Assembly (NCBI GenBank): GCA_027051905.1 | Contig: JALUGO010000012.1 | Span: forward strand, 1-64,000 | DNA: 64,000 bases | DNA from: Desulfurobacteriaceae bacterium | GTDB lineage: Bacteria; Aquificota; Aquificia; Desulfurobacteriales; Desulfurobacteriaceae | Reading direction: 5' to 3' | Program-made: the position numbers and the translations under genes | Part shown: positions 1-7,776 of the stretch, in pieces | Layout of the letters: the number at the start of each line of letters is the position of its first letter | Position numbering within the stretch: position 1 is the stretch's first letter | Notes under the pieces: generated by a model | Told to the model about the DNA's origin: nothing | Seen by the model: the letters and a program-made list of their open reading frames with translations, nothing else | Databases searched by the model: none

Positions 1-44
1 TCCGGTTATGAGCCGGATGCTCTAACCAACTGAGCTACGGGCCC
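1..44 (-). tRNA. tRNA with CAU anticodon (Met or Ile2), truncated by window edge
   Basis: The 5' half of a tRNA read on the minus strand. The acceptor 5' strand GGGCCCG, a D-arm with AGCTCAGTTGGTTAGAGC and an anticodon arm with loop CTCATAA (anticodon CAU) are visible; the T-arm lies outside the window. The acceptor and D-arm resemble bacterial tRNA-Ile, so a lysidine-modified Ile2 tRNA is as possible as elongator Met. It is the last visible member of a four-tRNA array with 4-10 base spacers. Confidence 0.9.
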
Positions 45-48
45 ATAT

Positions 49-124
49 TGGTGGAGCCGGCGGGATTCGAACCCGCGACCTTCAGACTGCCAGCCTGACG
101 CTCTCCCAGCTGAGCTACGGCCCC
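49..124 (-). tRNA. tRNA-Ala (GGC anticodon)
   Basis: A complete cloverleaf on the minus strand. The acceptor stem GGGGCCG pairs with CGGCTCC and contains the G3-U70 wobble pair that is the established identity element for alanyl-tRNA synthetase. The anticodon loop is CTGGCAG (anticodon GGC) and the T-loop TTCGAAT. A CCA end is encoded at 49-51. Confidence 0.96.
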
Positions 125-133
125 AAATTAAAG

Positions 134-211
<78 letters not shown>

Positions 212-217
212 GCTAAG

Positions 218-293
<76 letters not shown>

Positions 294-309
294 ACTCGCG
301 ACGCTGAAT

Positions 310-337
310 AATATAGCCTTTCGGACTTAGTTGTCAA
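310..337 (-). promoter_or_regulatory. Sigma-70-like promoter of the tRNA array
   Basis: On the minus strand a perfect -35 hexamer TTGACA (332-337) is followed after 16 bases by TATATT (310-315). The predicted start of transcription is near 303, about ten bases before tRNA-Lys, so the four tRNAs are probably one transcript. Confidence 0.8.
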
Positions 338-354
338 GTTTCTGCTGAGAGTGT

Positions 355-1190
355 TTGAAAATTGCCAGAGCAAATAAAAAAGCCTATCCTCTTCGGTATG
401 AAAGCAAAAAATTCAACTTCAACAAAGTTCTCAAACTCGCTAAAGACTACATGCACCGGAGAGGGCAGGTTCTACTTAAATATTTATACCCCTTCGGAAT
501 CGTAAGAGGAGAACCTAAGAAATACCCTGATGAGATAATCCTTACCCTCCTTTTCCTTCAGATAGCCTGGAAACTCTCATTCAGAGAACTTGAGTTCATG
601 TCAGTCCAGATATTTGGAAGAAAAGTCACTCCAGACTTCTCAACTTACTAACTACTACAAGCTCAAAAAACTCCCATCCTACCTCCTTGTTGACTTCCTC
701 AATTTCATCTCAAGGAGGCTTTTAGGTAAGTATCACAGGGAAGTAAAGTTTTTAGTAATTGATGGAATTGGATTTAAATACAATGAGCTTTACCCTCTTA
801 AGGTTTTGAGAGGAACAGAGATAAAGAAGGTCAAAAGCCACGTTAAGGCAGTTGTTTTGAGTGTCTACCTTGAAAGCAGCAAAAGATTCGTTCTGACAGT
901 TTTTCCAGAGCAAAGCTATGCTTCTGAAGTTAAAGCTGGAGAGAAGATAATCTGATGGCTCGGTAGCAGATGATTTATTCTGAATGCATTAAGAGGAAAG
1001 CCGCTTTTAGAAGATAAGGGATATGATAGCGTTAAGTTTATCGAACTCCTTGAGAGCATTGGTCTTGAACCCCACATCAAGGTTAAGGAAACTTTCAGGA
1101 AAAGTATTAGGTCTGAATAGCTCAGCTGTTCGTCTTAGCTAAGTTTTGCCTCTTCAACCTGTAAGTTCTTTTTTTTAATCCTGTGGATTT
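355..1190 (+). pseudogene. Transposase relic, copy 1 (DDE type, frameshifted, internal deletion)
   Basis: Three reading-frame blocks join into one decayed DDE transposase. The first (355-651) is an N-terminal region ending in PDFSTY. The second (from about 630 to 955) continues with IDGIGFKYNELYP, which carries the expected first catalytic Asp. The third (980-1120) contains DKGYDS, the usual context of the second Asp, and ends at a TAG. Bases 1121-1190 then match the 3' end of the second copy at 3105-3180. This means the segment with the C-terminal catalytic Glu has been deleted here. I place it in the IS4/IS5 superfamily from motif layout only. No terminal inverted repeats could be recognised. 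It lies directly behind the tRNA array. Confidence 0.85.
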
Positions 1191-1364
1191 TTCAAACAGC
1201 CCCAAAGAATTATTGACACAACCAAATTGTAGTTTTTATTTTCTTCTGGATTGCTAAGGTTCTTTAGCTTAAGGATAGAAGCGGGCTAACTGATACTTGA
1301 AAATAAAGTACTTGAGGCCTGTTTTTTAGAAGAAAGAAAACTCTTACCTTGTTTAATTTAAACT

Positions 1365-1744
1365 GTGCGGGATTGTGGGATTTTGGATTATAAATTGGAG
1401 CTCATCTGTCTGCTGGAGAAAAGGGTAGAGAGGATTATTATCCATAACATTCATGGAGAGTTTAAGACGGACAGAGTAATCTACAAATATTTGAGTAAGA
1501 GGGAAATCGTGAGATAAGAAAAAACGCTGATAGGAAAGAACTTATTCACTATTTCGTTGGCTTTGTGACTCTACCTGTAATTGTAGTTGTCAAAGAAAAC
1601 AGCTCTATAGAGGAAACAAGATCAAGATACTGGGAAACAGTTATAAGTGCGCTGGCTGCAGCAGTTTCTCTTGCAGTTTTTGCTTTTAAGAGCTTTAGTT
1701 GGAAGCCTGGGCAAAAAGCCCAGGCAGGCAAAAGGTATGGTTGA
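1365..1744 (+). pseudogene. Broken gene of unknown function with a C-terminal membrane hairpin
   Basis: A short frame from GTG at 1365 to TAA at 1517 (charged, includes HGEFKTDRVIYKYLSKRE) is followed in another frame by about 80 codons ending at 1744. The second part has two hydrophobic stretches (YFVGFVTLPVIVVV and VISALAAAVSLAVFAF) separated by a charged loop. The two parts read as one small protein disrupted by a frameshift near 1500. No ribosome-binding site is visible before the GTG, and I recognise no family. It sits in the relic-rich interval next to transposase remnants. Confidence 0.3.
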
Positions 1745-1895
1745 ATTACTATTCTATTGGTTTGGAAAGGGTAAATGTCATGAAAATCAAACCCAATACC
1801 AATATTGTCAGGAGAATGTACAAAATTAACATGGTTCCTCCAAATTATAGTTTGGAAATCAGGTTACTAATGGTGTTGTGAATCCTACATGCTTC

Positions 1896-2036
1896 TTACT
1901 CAAGCACAATCCATTTACTCCAGCTGCCGGTAATGACAGCAAGTTCTTCTATCTGGGATTTCAACCACATTTTCTCAAGTTCTTCAAGTTCAAGGGTTCT
2001 TTTCCACATCTCTTCAAGGATTTTAAGGTCTTCCAA
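1896..2036 (-). CDS. Possible 46-residue charged helical peptide
   Basis: A short minus-strand frame with a TTG start at 2036, preceded five bases upstream by GGAGG, running to a TAA at 1896-1898. The product would be acidic and helical with heptad-like leucines (ILEEMWKRTLELEELEKMWL) and end in WSKWIVLE. It lies downstream of the membrane coiled-coil gene at 2118-2720 on the same strand and may be co-transcribed. No family is recognised. It could also be the remnant of a larger gene, because a stop codon lies just upstream in frame. Confidence 0.4.
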   Translation of the reverse strand: MEDLKILEEMWKRTLELEELEKMWLKSQIEELAVITGSWSKWIVLE

Positions 2037-2117
2037 TGTAACCTCCGGCTGTAGCTATTTTCTCCGCGAGTATTTACCAACTCTTAATGATTATGGTTAT
2101 TAACTGTTGAATGAATA

Positions 2118-2720
2118 TCATTTCTTATGGTTATAAAAGTATTCTCCAGCTCCATAGTAAAACTTCCCTGCATCAAAGTCATCTCCAGTCCATATCTCTG
2201 TATCTGAGTCAGATGGCTCGCAAGCTACTTCTTCGCTTTCCTCTCCCGGAGCAGGGAGTTCGTTAACCATCAAGTATGACAGCATGAGTGTAAAGACAGA
2301 GATGACAATTCTCAAAGTCGTATCCGATACAGGGAATTCAATCTTCCAGAATAGCTCCAGAGCCTCCAAAATACTGAATGCCCCTATTAAGCCAGAAAGG
2401 CATCCCAGTATGCTGAAGAAGAGAGAATATTTCTTGAATGCTTCAGCATCCTCTTTAAACTTTTCCCACTGCTTTTCTAACTCCTTCATGTGCTTGAGAG
2501 CCGATTCGGTGATAACTGCTTTTCCATTGTGAACGGTACCCACAGCACTGCCGTTCTGATGGGATACAAGTAGTTCTTTGAGCCGTTCTCGGTTCCTTTC
2601 CCATTCTTCCAGCTTTTGAGAGTGCTTTTCTATGATTTCTCTTCTTTGTTTTATGAGATAACACCCCAGAATTGTCATAGTAAGTGCTGTTCCTATACCT
2701 ATAACAGTAATAGTATCCAT
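2118..2720 (-). CDS. Membrane protein with coiled coil, function unknown
   Basis: A 200-residue protein with an N-terminal membrane segment (about residues 5-22) followed by a basic, strongly helical stretch (25-95) likely to form a coiled coil. Two more membrane segments follow (about 99-121 and 136-152), then an acidic C-terminal tail ending in NHKK. The ATG is preceded by AGGGAG at good spacing, so the start is well supported. I recognise no family. The gene sits alone between transposase relics in DNA that lacks the window-wide GGAGCTCC palindrome. It may therefore be acquired cargo, or a survivor in a decaying region. Confidence 0.65.
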   Translation of the reverse strand: MDTITVIGIGTALTMTILGCYLIKQRREIIEKHSQKLEEWERNRERLKELLVSHQNGSAVGTVHNGKAVITESALKHMKELEKQWEKFKEDAEAFKKYSLFFSILGCLSGLIGAFSILEALELFWKIEFPVSDTTLRIVISVFTLMLSYLMVNELPAPGEESEEVACEPSDSDTEIWTGDDFDAGKFYYGAGEYFYNHKK

Positions 2721-2801
2721 GGCTCCCTCTTAATATTACTAGTTATTTAGTTATTGACTTTAGTTCGCAAGTTTAATGTATAACGAATATCCTGATGTTT
2801 T

Positions 2802-2880
2802 TTAAATATACTCCTCAAGCTTCTCAATGGGAGTTTTATACCCAAGTGCTTGATAATGTTTTGAGTGTTTGTTTTTATCG
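2802..2880 (-). pseudogene. C-terminal relic of an integrase-core (IS3/IS481-like) transposase
   Basis: On the minus strand the last 25 or so codons before a TAA at 2802-2804 read KHYQALGYKTPIEKLEEYI. This is the hallmark C-terminal sequence of rve-type transposases (compare the usual RPHxALGYxTP). Nothing recognisable continues upstream of 2880, where the plus-strand relic of a different transposase takes over. This suggests that one element inserted into, or recombined with, the other. Confidence 0.7.
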
Positions 2881-3202
2881 GATAACAGAAGCAATGTTCT
2901 ACTTTTTCTTCTTTGGGTATTCTTCAAGTTTCATCCAAAAATTCGCTCGTTGTTTGCTTGGATTCTTTTTATCACTGGGTAGAAGAGCAAAGGAGCTTGT
3001 TGAGTCTGATGGGATTTACCGTTACAGGGGGCTTATAGAGGGTATATTTGGGGAGATTAAGAATGATGTTGGGAGTTATGAGAGAACCAAGAGCTTCCAT
3101 ATTGCTCAATTATTTGTCTTAGCAAAGTTTTGCCTTTTCAACCTTTGGGTTCTTTTCTTAATTCTCTGGATTTTTCAAATGGCTTTATCTTTTGGGTTTT
3201 GA
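2881..3202 (+). pseudogene. Transposase relic, copy 2 (C-terminal part only)
   Basis: From about 2981 to the stop at 3202 the frame encodes the C-terminal end of the same DDE transposase as copy 1. It includes Y-x-R-G-L-I-E-G-I-F-G-E-I-K, the region with the third catalytic acidic residue, and a hydrophobic tail. Bases 3105-3180 closely match 1121-1190. Upstream of 2981 the frame is open but phenylalanine-rich and unlike a transposase; it runs into the antisense integrase relic. Copy 2 keeps exactly the segment that copy 1 has lost, and lacks everything that copy 1 keeps upstream. Confidence 0.75.
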
Positions 3203-3301
3203 ATTTCCCTTATGTTTTTTTTCAGAAGTGTTTTAAGAAGTTTTAATGCTTTTGTTCTTTAGTAACAGTAAACTTAAACAAACATAGTAGAGGGGGAAAC
3301 C

Positions 3302-3643
3302 ATGAATAAGCTTGAGGAAAAAATTGAACTCTACAGGAAGACAGCCCGAGAACTGGGACTGAAGCTCAGCGATGATCTCATAGAAGCAGTTACGAGAGGA
3401 TTAGGACCATCAATTTACAACAGAGACTCTGAAACTGTTGCTTGTTCAGACAAGTCTGAACTTGAAAGATTGAGAGAAAACTTTCTTAAAAAGAAACTAA
3501 AACTTGATGAGCCTGATGAAGTTCTGGACAGAGCGATAGAGGAGGTTTGCGAAGAGCTTAAAGGGTTGAATAGAAAATATAGAGCTCTTTTCTATGCTTT
3601 ACTTGTTAGGAAGTTCAATAAAGAAGATGTTTACCTTAGATAG
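3302..3643 (+). CDS. DUF2853 family protein
   Basis: A 113-residue soluble, highly charged protein. The central motif GLGPSIYNRDSETVACSDK (about residues 39-57), followed by E-L-E-x-L-R-x-N-F-L-x-K-K-L, is characteristic of DUF2853. The C-terminal end RKYRALFYALLVRKFNKEDVY also fits. The family is widespread and helical and has no established function. A good GGGGG-type ribosome-binding site lies before the ATG, and a strong intrinsic terminator follows, so it is a single-gene unit. It separates the relic island from the efflux operon. Confidence 0.88.
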   Translation: MNKLEEKIELYRKTARELGLKLSDDLIEAVTRGLGPSIYNRDSETVACSDKSELERLRENFLKKKLKLDEPDEVLDRAIEEVCEELKGLNRKYRALFYALLVRKFNKEDVYLR

Positions 3644-3667
3644 AGGTTGAGTTGACAGTTTAGGATT

Positions 3668-3703
3668 CTCAGAGAAGGTTGAAAAACCTTCTCTGAGTTT
3701 TTT
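3668..3703 (+). terminator. Rho-independent terminator of the DUF2853 gene
   Basis: A perfect 13-bp stem (CTCAGAGAAGGTT at 3668-3680 with its complement at 3685-3697), a GAAA tetraloop and six T residues. On the opposite strand the stem is not followed by a T run, so it works in the plus direction only. Confidence 0.93.
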
Positions 3704-3732
3704 ACTATGCGGATGAGTTGGAGTTCCAAATT

Positions 3733-4818
3733 TTAAATTTTCCGTATCATAAAATAATTTCCCAGTGCAAAAAGAGTTCCTCCCTGAATAAAAAGAGCAA
3801 TTACATCGGATGTAAGCTCCTTCAACGGCATTCCTTTAATGGCGATGGCGAGAGCCCCATCTATGTAGTATTTCAGAGGAGAGAGAGCAGAGAGCCACTG
3901 GAGGAGTTTCGGCATAGCCTCTATGGGAGTCCAGTTTCCAGAAAGGTAGAGTATCGGTATCAGAATGAGAATGGTTAGTTGAGAAACCTGGAGCATATTC
4001 TCAGAGAGTGAGGCGATGAACATGGAGAGCCCGGATGCGGTAAAGACGTAAAGGAGGGTAAGGAGGAGGAAGTCTGTTTCTCTGCCTTTAAAAGGAACTT
4101 CGACAATCTGTTCTACTGTAAAGAAAAGGGAAAGAGCTGTAAAGAACAGGACTATCAATCCCATGGAGATTGACTTTGCAACCATGAAAACGGCGTTGGG
4201 AAGCGGAGAGACTATCAGTATTTCTACGTTTCCTCTCTCCTTCTCAAGAACCACGGCAGAGGCAGGAAGAAGTAAAAGAAAGAGTGTTATAACTGTAAGG
4301 AGTTCCGAGTAAGCCATAAAGATTTTGCTTGAACAGTTCTGGTTGAAGTAGACCCGGGGAATAACCTTCAGGGTGGGATTGAAAAAGTTTCCTGTAATGA
4401 AGTTGTATATAACCTGTGTTGCGTAAGCAGAAAAAAGGTAACTGGAGGAAACTTCTGCTCCGTTAACAATTATTTCAACTTCAGTTTTAACTCCTTTTTT
4501 CAGGTCTTTTTCAAAGTTGAAAGGTATCCTCAAAACTCCAACGGCTCTGTCACTGAAAAGCACTTTTTCAACGTCTCTGTCTGAAAGGAGGTAACCGCTG
4601 AACCTGAAGTAGGAATGGGGGAATTTAGAGAGGAGCTCCCTCGATGAAAAAGAAAAATCGTAATCCTGAGCGTAAAACGGAGCGTTCTTCAGGGTAAGGT
4701 CGATGCCTGTTGCCGCAAGGTAGATATCGAGAGTAAAGGCATAAACTGCAAAGAGGAGAAGTCCTCTGTTCCTCAAAAACTGGACAACTTCTTTGTATAA
4801 AAGAACAAAGAATGTCAT
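3733..4818 (-). CDS. ABC-2 type transporter permease (second of pair)
   Basis: A 361-residue permease with the ABC-2 layout. It has one N-terminal membrane segment (about 17-35), a periplasmic domain of roughly 130 residues, then five or six membrane segments from about 178 to the end. The cytoplasmic loop V-L-E-K-E-R-G-N-V-E-I-L near residue 195 is the coupling-helix motif typical of YbhR/YhhJ-like permeases. Its start overlaps the preceding permease by four bases (ATGA), so the two are translationally coupled. It is likely to form a heterodimer with that permease, driven by the fused ATPase encoded upstream. Substrate unknown, probably a drug or lipophilic compound. Confidence 0.9.
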   Translation of the reverse strand: MTFFVLLYKEVVQFLRNRGLLLFAVYAFTLDIYLAATGIDLTLKNAPFYAQDYDFSFSSRELLSKFPHSYFRFSGYLLSDRDVEKVLFSDRAVGVLRIPFNFEKDLKKGVKTEVEIIVNGAEVSSSYLFSAYATQVIYNFITGNFFNPTLKVIPRVYFNQNCSSKIFMAYSELLTVITLFLLLLPASAVVLEKERGNVEILIVSPLPNAVFMVAKSISMGLIVLFFTALSLFFTVEQIVEVPFKGRETDFLLLTLLYVFTASGLSMFIASLSENMLQVSQLTILILIPILYLSGNWTPIEAMPKLLQWLSALSPLKYYIDGALAIAIKGMPLKELTSDVIALFIQGGTLFALGNYFMIRKI

Positions 4819-5930
4819 TTCTCCCTCTTTTTAAAGAGCATATGGTTGAGGCTGAAGAGGAGTAAGAAAAAAACGATTAGGGTTAGAGTGTCTGAAATAA
4901 GGAGTGATAAGGGAGCAGCTTTGAAAACAATAGATTTGAGCAGCCTCATGTAGTAAAACGTGGGTATGAGATGGGCGGTAAGGAGGGCTCCCTTATCCAT
5001 CGAAGAGACCGGTGTTATGTAGCCTGTGTAGAGAATTGAAGGGACTACCGTAAGAACTACCGTTCCTATAAATGCGGCAGCCTGAGAGCTGAAGAATGCG
5101 GAAATCAGAAGGCCAAAGGACGTTGAAACCAGAATAAAGAGAACAGAAACGAAAATGAGAATGATAAAACTCCCCTTTACAGGAACTTTAAAGAGAAAGA
5201 CGAGTATTCCGAGGAGGATGAACAGGTTGAAAAGTGAGACTGTAAACCCGGAAAGGAGTTTTCCCAACAGGTATTCAGACTTACCGATAGAAGAGACATA
5301 AACGTTGTAAATGGAGCCGGATTCTTTTTCTTTAACTATGAGTAGAGCGGAAAAAACTGCCGGGGCAATTGCAAGAACAACGGCCAGAGTCCCTACTGCT
5401 ACAACGTAATCCTGGTTTAGGGATTCGTTAAACCAGTAGCGGGTCTTTACCTTAACAGGAAGAGCAAACCCTCTCTCTTCGGCAAGGAGGAGGTTTTCCC
5501 TTGAAATAAAACCGTTTACGTAGCTTTTTATCACTTCTGCTCTGTAGGGAAACGTTCCATCTATGAGGAACTGAAACTTACCATTTCCCTCTTTAAAATC
5601 TCCCTCAAAGTTGAACGGGAAAACGAGGACTCCCCTGACCTTTCCTGAAGAGATAGCTCTATCTGCCTCCTCAATTGAGGAAAAGTAGCTCCTGACCAGG
5701 AAATATTCGCTGTTTGAAGTGAGCTTTGAGACGATTTCACGGGAGAGATAAGACTTGTCAAAGTCAAGAACTCCAACGGGAACGTGTTTAATCTCAAGTT
5801 TTAGACCATAACCGAAGACGAGCATCATACTGAGAGGGACTAATAAGACCGTTATTAGAGATATTTTGTCTCTGAGGAGTTCTCTCAGCTCCTTCCTGAC
5901 CACTGAAAAGATCCGCCTGAAACTAACCAT
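4815..5930 (-). CDS. ABC-2 type transporter permease (first of pair)
   Basis: A 371-residue permease of the same architecture as its downstream neighbour: an N-terminal membrane segment (about 23-43), a periplasmic domain (about 45-170), then a five- to six-helix membrane region. The loop V-K-E-K-E-S-G-S-I-Y near residue 200 corresponds to the ABC-2 coupling motif. The start overlaps the ATPase stop by eight bases. With the adjacent permease, the tandem ATPase, the HlyD lipoprotein and the TolC protein it makes a complete tripartite YbhFSR-like exporter. Confidence 0.9.
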   Translation of the reverse strand: MVSFRRIFSVVRKELRELLRDKISLITVLLVPLSMMLVFGYGLKLEIKHVPVGVLDFDKSYLSREIVSKLTSNSEYFLVRSYFSSIEEADRAISSGKVRGVLVFPFNFEGDFKEGNGKFQFLIDGTFPYRAEVIKSYVNGFISRENLLLAEERGFALPVKVKTRYWFNESLNQDYVVAVGTLAVVLAIAPAVFSALLIVKEKESGSIYNVYVSSIGKSEYLLGKLLSGFTVSLFNLFILLGILVFLFKVPVKGSFIILIFVSVLFILVSTSFGLLISAFFSSQAAAFIGTVVLTVVPSILYTGYITPVSSMDKGALLTAHLIPTFYYMRLLKSIVFKAAPLSLLISDTLTLIVFFLLLFSLNHMLFKKREK

Positions 5931-7776
5931 TCTGAACCCTGTAAACGAAAACGTCTTCCATTGTTATTTGAGCAGGTTTTACAGCAATACACTGAACTCC
6001 CAGTTTCCTCAGATACCCATCGGTTATGGGTTCTTTAGAGTAGACTTTCACCTTCCTGCCAAAAAGGGCCGTTTTAAAGCCCAGCGACCTCAGTTTCTCC
6101 TCAGTTTCAAACGGGTTGGCGGTATAGACGAGATAAGCATCTCCATACGAACTCCTGAACGCCTTTTTAAGGTTCCAGGGGGAATCGATCGCAACGGCTC
6201 TTCCCCTGTTCATAAGCAGAACCCTATCGCAGTATTCTGACTCGTCCATGTAGTGGGTTGTTACCAGAACGGTTATGCCGAACTTTGTCGAAAGTCCCCT
6301 GATGAGCTGCCAGAAGATATCCCTCTCAACAGGATCTACTCCCGATGTAGGCTCGTCCAAAAAGAGCAGAGGAGGAGCGTGAACCAGCGCAGATAAAAGA
6401 GCAACTCTCTGCTTGATTCCCAGGGGGAGCTCCGAGACCCTCCTGCCTAGAAACCTGTCAAGCTCAAAAACAGAAGAAACTTTGGATACTAAAGACTTAA
6501 CCCGAAAAGGAGGAATGCCGTAAACGCTCCCCCAGTAGATGAGGTTCTCTAAAACCGTAAGGTCTTGGTAGAGGGAGAACTTCTGGGACATGTAGCCGAT
6601 GAGCTTTTTAACCTCTCTGTTTACAGGTTTCCCGGCAATAAAAACTCTGCCGGAAGTCGGCCTGTAAAGTCCTAAAATAGTCTTAATCAGCGTTGTCTTT
6701 CCAGCTCCATTGGGGCCAAGGAGGCCAAATATCTCTCCCCTCTTTACAGAGAATGAAACGCCGTCAACTGCTGTAAAGGAGCCAAACTTTTTAACGACCT
6801 TTTCCACGACAACGGCATCTTCCGGAACTGCTGGCCGGGGTTTAAAGGCAGGGGGGAGCTCCACTTTCCTTAACCCCACTTTTCTGATAAAAACATCCTC
6901 GAGGTCTGGTTCAACAGGAGTGGCGGAAAAACCCAGTTTCCGGCGGAGCTCCTCAAACTCCTTCTTCTTTTTTCTTTCCACAACAACCCTGATGATATCT
7001 CCCTTTAATCTGGGGGTATCGCTTATCTTCCAGAGCTCTTCGTAAACTGTAAAGGGATTCTTGGAGGTTATGAGGAAAACTTCGGCGTCCATCTTCACAA
7101 CCTCCTCGTAAGCTCCGGAAACCTCAGCTTTTCCGTTTTTCATTAAAAGGAGCTCCGTCCCCCTTTCTGCTTCATCCATGTAGGAGGTTGAGAGAAGAAC
7201 GGTTTGCCCTTCCCTGTTAAAGGAGTAGAGGAGCCTCCATATCTCACGGCGGGAAACAGGGTCAACGCCGGTTGTGGGCTCGTCTAAAACTAGGAGCTCC
7301 GGCTTATGAATGAGAATACAGCACAGGGAGAGTTTCTGCATCATTCCGCCGGAGAGCTTCCCGGCCGGTCTGTCTCTGAACTCCCACAGCCCCGTGGTCT
7401 TTAAGAGGAACTCCTTTCTCTTTTCTCTCTCCTCTTTATCAACGCCGTAGAGGTCGGCGAAGAAATCGACGTTCTCCTCAACAGAGAGCCTTTTGTAGAG
7501 ATTCTGACCGAGCCCCTGGGGCATAAAGGAAATCTTCTCCTTTACAGGTTCAAAAGCCCTCTCGTTGTTGGGATCAACGCCAAAAGTTAAAAGCTTTCCA
7601 GAGTCGTAAGAGAGGACGCCGCAGACAGCTTTAAAAGTTGAGGACTTTCCCGCTCCGTCAGGACCTATAAAGACAAAGATGTCTCCCCTATCCACAGAAA
7701 AGGATAGACCATCAACGGCAACTGTTTTCCCCTTTCTGTAAGTTATCCTCAGGTTTTCAGACTCTACCGGTTTCAT
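5923..7776 (-). CDS. ABC transporter ATPase with two fused nucleotide-binding domains (YbhF-like)
   Basis: I place the start at 7776, where the ATG overlaps the preceding TGA (ATGA), as at other junctions in this operon; an ATG at 7800 would add eight residues. The 617-residue product has two ATPase domains. NBD1 has Walker A GPDGAGKS (38-45), signature LSGGMMQ (141-147) and Walker B LLVLDEP (161-167). NBD2 has Walker A GPNGAGKT (354-361) and Walker B LLFLDEP (470-476), but its signature is LPLGIKQ instead of LSGGQ. The same substitution is typical of YbhF-type proteins. One hydrolysis site may thus be weakened. It energises the two permeases that follow. Confidence 0.92.
   Translation of the reverse strand: MKPVESENLRITYRKGKTVAVDGLSFSVDRGDIFVFIGPDGAGKSSTFKAVCGVLSYDSGKLLTFGVDPNNERAFEPVKEKISFMPQGLGQNLYKRLSVEENVDFFADLYGVDKEEREKRKEFLLKTTGLWEFRDRPAGKLSGGMMQKLSLCCILIHKPELLVLDEPTTGVDPVSRREIWRLLYSFNREGQTVLLSTSYMDEAERGTELLLMKNGKAEVSGAYEEVVKMDAEVFLITSKNPFTVYEELWKISDTPRLKGDIIRVVVERKKKKEFEELRRKLGFSATPVEPDLEDVFIRKVGLRKVELPPAFKPRPAVPEDAVVVEKVVKKFGSFTAVDGVSFSVKRGEIFGLLGPNGAGKTTLIKTILGLYRPTSGRVFIAGKPVNREVKKLIGYMSQKFSLYQDLTVLENLIYWGSVYGIPPFRVKSLVSKVSSVFELDRFLGRRVSELPLGIKQRVALLSALVHAPPLLFLDEPTSGVDPVERDIFWQLIRGLSTKFGITVLVTTHYMDESEYCDRVLLMNRGRAVAIDSPWNLKKAFRSSYGDAYLVYTANPFETEEKLRSLGFKTALFGRKVKVYSKEPITDGYLRKLGVQCIAVKPAQITMEDVFVYRVQNG

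Larger units (their letters stand above)
1191..2117. other. Decayed, AT-rich interval with little coding content
   Basis: No intact gene of normal size is visible on either strand. Bases 1191-1364 show nothing recognisable. A broken membrane-protein gene (1365-1744) and a possible small minus-strand gene (1896-2036) are listed separately. Base composition is more AT-rich than the rest of the window and the GGAGCTCC palindrome is absent, as it is in the whole first 4.6 kb. Confidence 0.6.

Noticed and set aside
1699-1881. A 60-codon plus-strand open frame in the relic interval
   Set aside because: It overlaps the more protein-like broken frame ending at 1744, has no ribosome-binding site and has a random-looking composition.
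2795-2980. The first 60 codons of the frame that ends in transposase copy 2
   Set aside because: The opposite strand encodes a recognisable integrase C-terminus there, and the plus-strand translation is phenylalanine-rich and unlike the transposase. Only the part after about 2981 is real homology.
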